In this document: positions 40,565-44,753 of the stretch, in pieces
Numbering within the stretch: the stretch's first letter is position 1
Layout: the number at the start of each line of letters is the position of its first letter
NCBI GenBank assembly: GCA_016195405.1
Contig: JACPZP010000109.1
Location: 1-44,753, forward strand
Reading direction: 5' to 3'
DNA length: 44,753 bases
DNA from: Planctomycetota bacterium
GTDB taxonomy: Bacteria > Planctomycetota > Planctomycetia > Gemmatales > Gemmataceae
Made by a program: the position numbers and the translations under genes
The notes under the pieces: generated by a model
The model's database searches: none
What the model was told of the DNA's origin: nothing
What the model saw: only the letters and a program-made list of their open reading frames with translations

Positions 40565-41692
40565 TCAAGGAAGAATGGCGCTGAGCCGAACGGTGAAAGA
40601 GCTTCCCTGGCCTAGTTGGCTCGTTAGCTGCATGCTGCCTCGGTTCTTATCGAGGATCGCTCTTGCGATGGCAAGACCCAAGCCGAGTCCGCGCGCCTTG
40701 GTCGAATACAAGGGTTCCATGATCCGATGCATGTCCTCCGGTGAAATCCCCACGCCGGTGTCCGCGACGGTGACCTCGACGTAATCCTCTACAGTCCGAC
40801 CGTCAATCGAAAGCGCTCCGCCGTTCGGCATGGCTTCACGAGAGTTGCGGATCAGGTTGGCGAACACGATGCGCAGCTGGTCGATATCGCCGAGCACCGG
40901 CGGTAACGACGCGGGGAAGTCCATGGTCACTCGGACGGTGTCCGGAGGCAGGTTCGTCTCCAGGGCCTCCTGAACGCACTGGCCGATGGAACAAGGCTGG
41001 AGGCTGGGCACGGGCATCTTCGCGAAGCTGGAAAGCGCCGTGATCACGCCGTCGGCCAGCGTCACATGCCGGCTGATTCGTTGGAGGTGCTCGGCCTTTT
41101 TCTCCTCGGAAGGGCTGCGGGCGTTGAGCAGGTAATAAACGGACGTCTTGATCACATTGAGCGGATTTCTCAGTTCGTGCGCCACGCCGCCCGCGACCTG
41201 GCCGATGGCCGCCAGCCGTTCGCTGCGTTGTTGCCGGGCGACGTATTCGCTTTGATACGCGTCTTCGATGATCGCCAGATCAAGGTCCATCAGCGTATTG
41301 AGCGATCGCCGCGTGTTCCGCAGTTCATCGGCATCGCCTGTCCAACGGTCTTCGAGCGATGCGATCAAGCCCTTGCGCAGCCGGGACAGGGCCACGTTGG
41401 TGAAGACCTGATCCAGGCCGATTTCCACGTGGCGCCAACCGACTTGCCACCGCCGCGTTACGTATTCGCTCCCATAGGGTCCGGCCAAGAGTTCCTGAAG
41501 CCACTTGAGGAGCGTTCCCTTGAGCCGGCCGATTTGGGCTTTTCCGCCGGTGATGACTTTCCTGGCCTCCGGATGCCGTTCGATCTCCGCATAGAAGTCA
41601 TCGATGAGCGCCAGAAGATGCGGCTCGAGCAAGCCGGCCACCGCTTGAACGCGGCGCGCGTCGGCGACGTGCCAGCCGACGTATTGTTGCAA
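40565..41692 (-). CDS. Globin-coupled sensor histidine kinase
   Basis: A soluble kinase of at least 375 residues. The N-terminal region fits a globin-coupled sensor (protoglobin-like) domain: FYAEIERHPEARKVI, LKWLQELLAGPYGSEYV and GWRHVEIGL with candidate proximal haem ligand His88. It would bind O2, NO or CO through haem. The kinase has GGVAHELRNPLN (His172), NLIRNSREAMPNGG, ADTGVGISPED and GLGLGLAIA. The start is uncertain. TTG at 41692 has no usable SD and lies inside the domain; the open frame extends upstream without ATG, GTG or TTG, and ATC at 41746 has AAGG seven bases before it. First gene of the signalling operon, divergent from csrA. Confidence 0.85.
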   Translation of the reverse strand: MQQYVGWHVADARRVQAVAGLLEPHLLALIDDFYAEIERHPEARKVITGGKAQIGRLKGTLLKWLQELLAGPYGSEYVTRRWQVGWRHVEIGLDQVFTNVALSRLRKGLIASLEDRWTGDADELRNTRRSLNTLMDLDLAIIEDAYQSEYVARQQRSERLAAIGQVAGGVAHELRNPLNVIKTSVYYLLNARSPSEEKKAEHLQRISRHVTLADGVITALSSFAKMPVPSLQPCSIGQCVQEALETNLPPDTVRVTMDFPASLPPVLGDIDQLRIVFANLIRNSREAMPNGGALSIDGRTVEDYVEVTVADTGVGISPEDMHRIMEPLYSTKARGLGLGLAIARAILDKNRGSMQLTSQLGQGSSFTVRLSAILP

Positions 41693-41773
41693 TTCCTCAT
41701 AACGCTGGGACCTTGTAGCGTCCAGGCGGAGCTTTTTTTGTTGGATGGTTCTACCTTACACGGAGGGACGGTC

Positions 41774-41986
41774 ATGTTGGTACTTTCACGGCGGGTCGGC
41801 GAAGAAATCGTGATCGACGGCTGCATTCGCATTACCATCACCGCCGTAAAGGCGGACCGGGTGCGCGTTGGCGTTTCGGCCCCGCCCTCGATCGCGGTCG
41901 ATCGCAAGGAAGTCCACGACCGGCGAGCGGCCTTTACCAGTACGGAATTGACGGATTGCGAGGTGCTGCCATGCTGTGCGAGGTGA
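41774..41986 (+). CDS. csrA: Carbon storage regulator CsrA
   Basis: A 70-residue RNA-binding protein that blocks or activates translation at GGA-containing leader hairpins. The MLVLSRRVGEEIVIDG opening is diagnostic, and RNA-contact residues Leu4 and Arg44 (AVDRKEVHDRR) are kept. The tail is longer than in E. coli (61 residues) and contains three cysteines (DCEVLPCCAR). SD GGAGG lies 7 bases before the ATG. The gene overlaps the next one by 16 bases. It is divergent from the globin kinase gene, with at most 81 bases between starts, so their promoters probably overlap. No fliW or flagellar gene is nearby. Confidence 0.95.
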   Translation: MLVLSRRVGEEIVIDGCIRITITAVKADRVRVGVSAPPSIAVDRKEVHDRRAAFTSTELTDCEVLPCCAR

Positions 41987-42228
41987 TACCGACCGGCGCG
42001 GTCGCCAGTAGCGAAACCGAACGCCTCACGAACGCCGTGCGGAGCCGTCTTTATGGCAGAATCCGCGAGTTTCGGCTGACCTTTCAACAACATGGGCTCG
42101 TCCTACAGGGCCATGCACGCACCTATTACGCCAAGCAGTTGGCCCAGCACGCGATCATGCAAGCGACCGAGCTTCCGATTGCTGCAAACGACATCGAAGT
42201 ACGCGCGCCGGAACGGGCTTACCCTTAG
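41971..42228 (+). CDS. BON-domain-like small protein
   Basis: An 85-residue protein without a signal peptide. From residue 15 the sequence fits a single BON fold: ERLTNAVRSRLYGRIREFRL, then a strand pair FQQHGLVLQGHARTYYAKQL and a closing helix and strand. BON domains bind phospholipid or mediate contacts in envelope proteins, but here no export signal is seen. The gene starts within the end of csrA (16-base overlap), so the two are translationally coupled. It overlaps by 4 bases the convergent membrane-protein gene. A joint role with CsrA is inferred from coupling only. Confidence 0.7.
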   Translation: MLCEVIPTGAVASSETERLTNAVRSRLYGRIREFRLTFQQHGLVLQGHARTYYAKQLAQHAIMQATELPIAANDIEVRAPERAYP

Positions 42229-42578
42229 GGCCGCGTAGCGGATCTGCTTGTGCGCGGGGGCATAACGATTAAACCCGCCATGAACCAGAAGAAGGAGAGA
42301 ATCCCTAAGCCGATTGCAAAAAACACACTCCAGTTCTCCGCGTCGGGCGGCGAGAATAGTCCTGAGACATAGCTGCTTAGCGCCGGCACGCCGAGCACTG
42401 CGGCCATCGTCATGCAGATCCAAGCGCCGGCAACGCGTTTACCAAAAAGACATGCTGCAAGCACGAACGCGGCGGGAATGCAGAAAACATAGATTCCCCA
42501 GTTGGCGGCCAGAAACACCAGTTCGAGAGCAGTCTCAAAAAACCCCACAAATGCCTCCGTCGATTGCCGCGCCGACAA
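42225..42578 (-). CDS. Small multi-span membrane protein, unknown function
   Basis: A 117-residue hydrophobic protein with three probable membrane segments: FFETALELVFLAANWGIYVF into VLAACLF, AWICMTMAAVLGVPALSSYV, and WSVFFAIGLGILSFFWFMAG. No family recognised. The only starts in frame are TTG at 42578 or GTG at 42548; neither has a strong SD, so the N-terminus is uncertain. The 3' end overlaps the convergent BON gene by 4 bases. The roughly 100 bases upstream, to the Hsp20 stop, hold nothing identifiable. Confidence 0.55.
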   Translation of the reverse strand: MSARQSTEAFVGFFETALELVFLAANWGIYVFCIPAAFVLAACLFGKRVAGAWICMTMAAVLGVPALSSYVSGLFSPPDAENWSVFFAIGLGILSFFWFMAGLIVMPPRTSRSATRP

Positions 42579-42682
42579 TCATCTCAAGGTAAATCCAGCC
42601 GCCACAAAAAAGCACAAAATGCACATAAGGTGGTTTGGATTTCTCTGTGCGTTTTGTGCTTGTTCGTGGCCAGAGGATCTGG

Positions 42683-43144
42683 CTAATCCTGGGCTTTGAC
42701 TGCGATCTTCTTGGGCAGCGCCTGCGGCGTCTTGGGAATCGTGACGGTGAAGACGCCTTTGGTGCTGGTGGCGGTGATCTTCTCGGGGTCGGCGCCCGTG
42801 GGCAACGGGATTTCACGATAGAAACTGCCTTCGAAGCGCTCGACGCAGTGGTAGTCCTTCTTCTTCTCCTCGCGTTCCTCCTTTTTTTCGCCCCGGAAGA
42901 TCAGGGAGCCGTCACGCACGGTGACCTCTACGTCCTTGGGGTCTACGCCGGGCAGGTCGGCTTTGACTTGCAGCTCCTTGTCGGTTTCCGACACATCGAT
43001 GCGCGGCGTCCAACTGACCAAGCTTTCCTCCGTAGGGCCCTCCCACGGAGTCGCGAAGAAGCGGTCGAAGAACTCCCTCATGCCGTTGCGAAACAGATCG
43101 ATCCCCTCGCCGTTTCTTCGCCGCCATGTAATGAGACTTTTCAT
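42683..43144 (-). CDS. Small heat shock protein, Hsp20 family
   Basis: A 153-residue ATP-independent chaperone that holds unfolding proteins. The alpha-crystallin domain runs from WTPRIDVSETDKELQVKADL to the end, with LPGVDPKDVEVTV, RFEGSFYREIPLP and the diagnostic GVFTVTIPK. A C-terminal IAV fits the IxI/V tail motif that drives oligomer assembly. The N-terminal arm contains FRNGMREFFDRFF. SD AGGAGA precedes the ATG by 6 bases. A near-consensus sigma-54 promoter lies about 85 bases upstream. No CIRCE element was seen. Confidence 0.92.
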   Translation of the reverse strand: MKSLITWRRRNGEGIDLFRNGMREFFDRFFATPWEGPTEESLVSWTPRIDVSETDKELQVKADLPGVDPKDVEVTVRDGSLIFRGEKKEEREEKKKDYHCVERFEGSFYREIPLPTGADPEKITATSTKGVFTVTIPKTPQALPKKIAVKAQD

Positions 43145-43752
43145 GGTTCTCTCCTGGAATGTGATGCTGAGCCGGCCAACCGGGATGGCTCAAACTCCCG
43201 CCTCTTGCTCCGTTAAGAGGACATGATTGCAAGCCGTATGCCATTCGCAATTCTTGCCCGGTTCGCCCGCCGAATTGGCTGTTTTCCGAAAAAGCGTCCT
43301 TACCGAGGCGAAAGTCGCAACTCCTTGTCGATATTTGGGTTCTGCTTGGTCACTTCCCCCGACGCGCACGTTTTGCAAGGGGGTTTCCCGTGATCTGAAT
43401 CGTCAGCGTGGGCGCTTGCATGAAGGACCGCCGACCTATTTCCCAGATTTAAGGGTCACGTGGACCTGGAGGGAGGCGCGCATGGGGTCGAAAACGCACA
43501 GCTTCCGGTTCGGCTGTGCCGGGGGCGACACGGTTGTTGGGCCCGCCATGTGGAAGCGGAGTAACAAACGCAACCCGAATTGGTTGTCGGATGGCGTACG
43601 TCTATGGCGCTTCGGTGGTTGAACGAAATCTCTTTATTCCGGATTTTTCCGGATTCAGCTTGACGGCGAAAAATGCGTCCAGTCCAATGGAGATTCCACC
43701 GGCGAAGCCTAGTTTTTCGCGGACGATCGCCTTGAGCGGGAGGAGGATACAC
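43145..43752. other. About 600 bases without a convincing gene
   Basis: Apart from the sigma-54-like site, this divergent region has no credible gene. It contains a small hairpin CACAGC/GCTGTG (about 43497-43518), a TCCGGATT direct repeat (about 43640-43657) and the SD AGGAGG at 43741-43746. The open frames present lack family signatures and SDs. Confidence 0.6.
43229..43243 (-). promoter_or_regulatory. Candidate sigma-54 (-24/-12) promoter for the Hsp20 gene
   Basis: On the minus strand TGGCAT-ACGGC-TTGC matches the consensus TGGCAC-N5-TTGC with one change. The invariant GG and GC are ten bases apart as required. Transcription would start near 43217, giving a leader of about 70 bases. An activator site was not identified. 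Confidence 0.6.
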
Positions 43753-44676
43753 GTGCGACGACATCACTTCCTATCCGTTGTGCTTGCCATGCTGGCCGCC
43801 GCTCCCGTTGCTGGTCAATCTGGCGGGGACGTAAGAAAAGGGCCGCTTAAGAAGTGGAGTGTGGTCGTGCAGCTCCATGCACCGGACAAGGACGGCTTCG
43901 AGCAACTGCCTTTTCAAGCTCTTGCCATCGAAGTTCCCGAGAAGCTTACGTTCATGCGGCCCAGCATGAGCGGGGTCGCTTTTGATGTTAAGGATATCCA
44001 AGCAATTGAATGGAAAAATCAATCTTGCAAGGCCAAGGGAGAAGTGAAGTCTCGATGCATCCTACGATCCAAAAGTGAACCAGTCGAGTTTTCGTCCATA
44101 AGTTCCGAAGAAATGGGCAAGTCCGAAGAACTGATGAAACTGAAATTCGAGATTAAGAACGAGCAGGGAATACATATTATCCCTATCGAACACCTGAAGA
44201 GAATCATCTTCTTGGACGCCGAAGCGCGCACCAGTCGCGCGCCCAAGACCGCCAAGGAATCGCCTCAACTGTACATCAACGAAGGCGCCCATTACGCTTT
44301 CATCAACAACTTCGGCGATGGTCCTTACATTTCTTCTAGCCGCTATGTGGAGATTTTCCCAGGCATGCGGCTGCTCTTTTGGGACGACGGCAACTTTCAA
44401 TTACGCTACAGGGCCGGCGCTTATGGCGGACCGGCACAGGCGAGCTGGGACCTAAGAGTTTATTTCATGAAGGCCAACGTGCTTCACGAAATCGCGCTGA
44501 AGACATTTCCGTGCCATATCGACCAGACCAAGGACATTTGCAAGGACCAGCGTGAAATCGTCCACGACGGCTACCACCCTGGCATCCGCGAACACTTCCG
44601 GGCGATTCGCAGTTCAGAGTCTTCGGGGCGTTTCGAACGCTGCGGCCGCATCCTATTTGAAACCGAGCATCAGTAA
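43753..44676 (+). CDS. Secreted protein, unknown function
   Basis: A 307-residue protein with a signal peptide (RRHHFLSVVLAMLAAAPVAGQ). The start is GTG, supported by SD AGGAGG at a 6-base spacer; an open frame about 79 codons longer runs upstream with unlikely composition. The mature part is mixed beta and charged, with LPFQALAIEVPEKLTF, IHIIPIEHLKRIIFLDAE and a C-terminal half rich in aromatic residues (NFQLRYRAGAYGGPAQASW). Late cysteines (CHIDQTKDIC, RCGRILF) could form disulfides. No family recognised. The 77 bases after its stop to the window end show nothing. Confidence 0.7.
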   Translation: MRRHHFLSVVLAMLAAAPVAGQSGGDVRKGPLKKWSVVVQLHAPDKDGFEQLPFQALAIEVPEKLTFMRPSMSGVAFDVKDIQAIEWKNQSCKAKGEVKSRCILRSKSEPVEFSSISSEEMGKSEELMKLKFEIKNEQGIHIIPIEHLKRIIFLDAEARTSRAPKTAKESPQLYINEGAHYAFINNFGDGPYISSSRYVEIFPGMRLLFWDDGNFQLRYRAGAYGGPAQASWDLRVYFMKANVLHEIALKTFPCHIDQTKDICKDQREIVHDGYHPGIREHFRAIRSSESSGRFERCGRILFETEHQ

Positions 44677-44753
44677 AGCCACTCACGAGACTTCGTTTTC
44701 CCGTTCGTTTTGTGTGAATTCGCTCACCCATCCGTCCGATGATGAACTGGGTG

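Noticed and set aside
43145..43300. CIRCE element or other HrcA site before hsp20
   Set aside because: No TTAGCACTC/GAGTGCTAA inverted repeat is present.
43227..43622. 131-codon open frame in the gap before the last gene
   Set aside because: No SD, unusual composition and no family features. Part of it overlaps the sigma-54-like site.

Overview
The window looks like a chromosomal segment of a GC-rich planctomycete (Planctomycetota, possibly near Gemmatales or Pirellulales). This is inferred from gene content: a secreted DUF1080 protein, a tandem acetylxylan-esterase-like hydrolase, aminofutalosine synthase (MqnE), a divergent IleRS, a Ser/Thr kinase with no other signalling domain, CsrA paired with a BON protein, and many secreted or lipoprotein hypotheticals. 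I saw no rRNA, tRNA, CRISPR array, insertion sequence or prophage. The left edge cuts a glutamate dehydrogenase gene.

Layout. 0-3.8 kb: partial Glu/Leu dehydrogenase, a lone substrate-binding lipoprotein, and a hemX-like/hemA pair with an ATGA overlap. 3.9-7.5 kb: ileS, with a palindromic repeat inserted in frame. 7.5-13.3 kb: secreted hydrolase, small membrane protein, MtfA peptidase, DUF1080 protein, panD, an enolase-superfamily enzyme and a small membrane protein. 13.5-19.2 kb: a TetR-HlyD-ATPase-FtsX-FtsX operon for a MacB-like ABC transporter, with palindromic repeats in two of its junctions. 19.3-23.3 kb: comEC and mqnE. 23.3-25.4 kb: a tightly packed trio (transglutaminase-like protein, 110-aa unknown, 191-aa unknown with a ribbon-helix-helix tail). 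25.4-32.2 kb: thiolase, a barstar-like gene with an apparent frameshift, a protein made only of NusA KH domains, a lipoprotein, a sulfotransferase, RarD and PTS enzyme I. 32.3-37.7 kb: a 62-aa protein, an RdgC-like protein, secreted hypotheticals, a Ser/Thr kinase and a TPR protein.

37.7-42.2 kb is the most system-like region. A four-gene minus-strand operon runs globin-coupled histidine kinase, REC-REC protein, REC-PAS-histidine kinase, ANTAR response regulator. It is divergent from csrA, which overlaps a BON-domain gene. I infer a gas- or redox-sensing phosphorelay with an RNA-binding output (ANTAR) next to a second RNA-binding regulator (CsrA). 42.2-44.7 kb: a membrane protein, an Hsp20 gene with a near-consensus sigma-54 promoter, about 600 bases without a gene, and a secreted hypothetical.

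A recurring feature is a set of palindromic repeats. Some are paired hairpins in inverse orientation, and two classes show compensatory base changes within their stems. One palindrome lies inside ileS, the others are intergenic.
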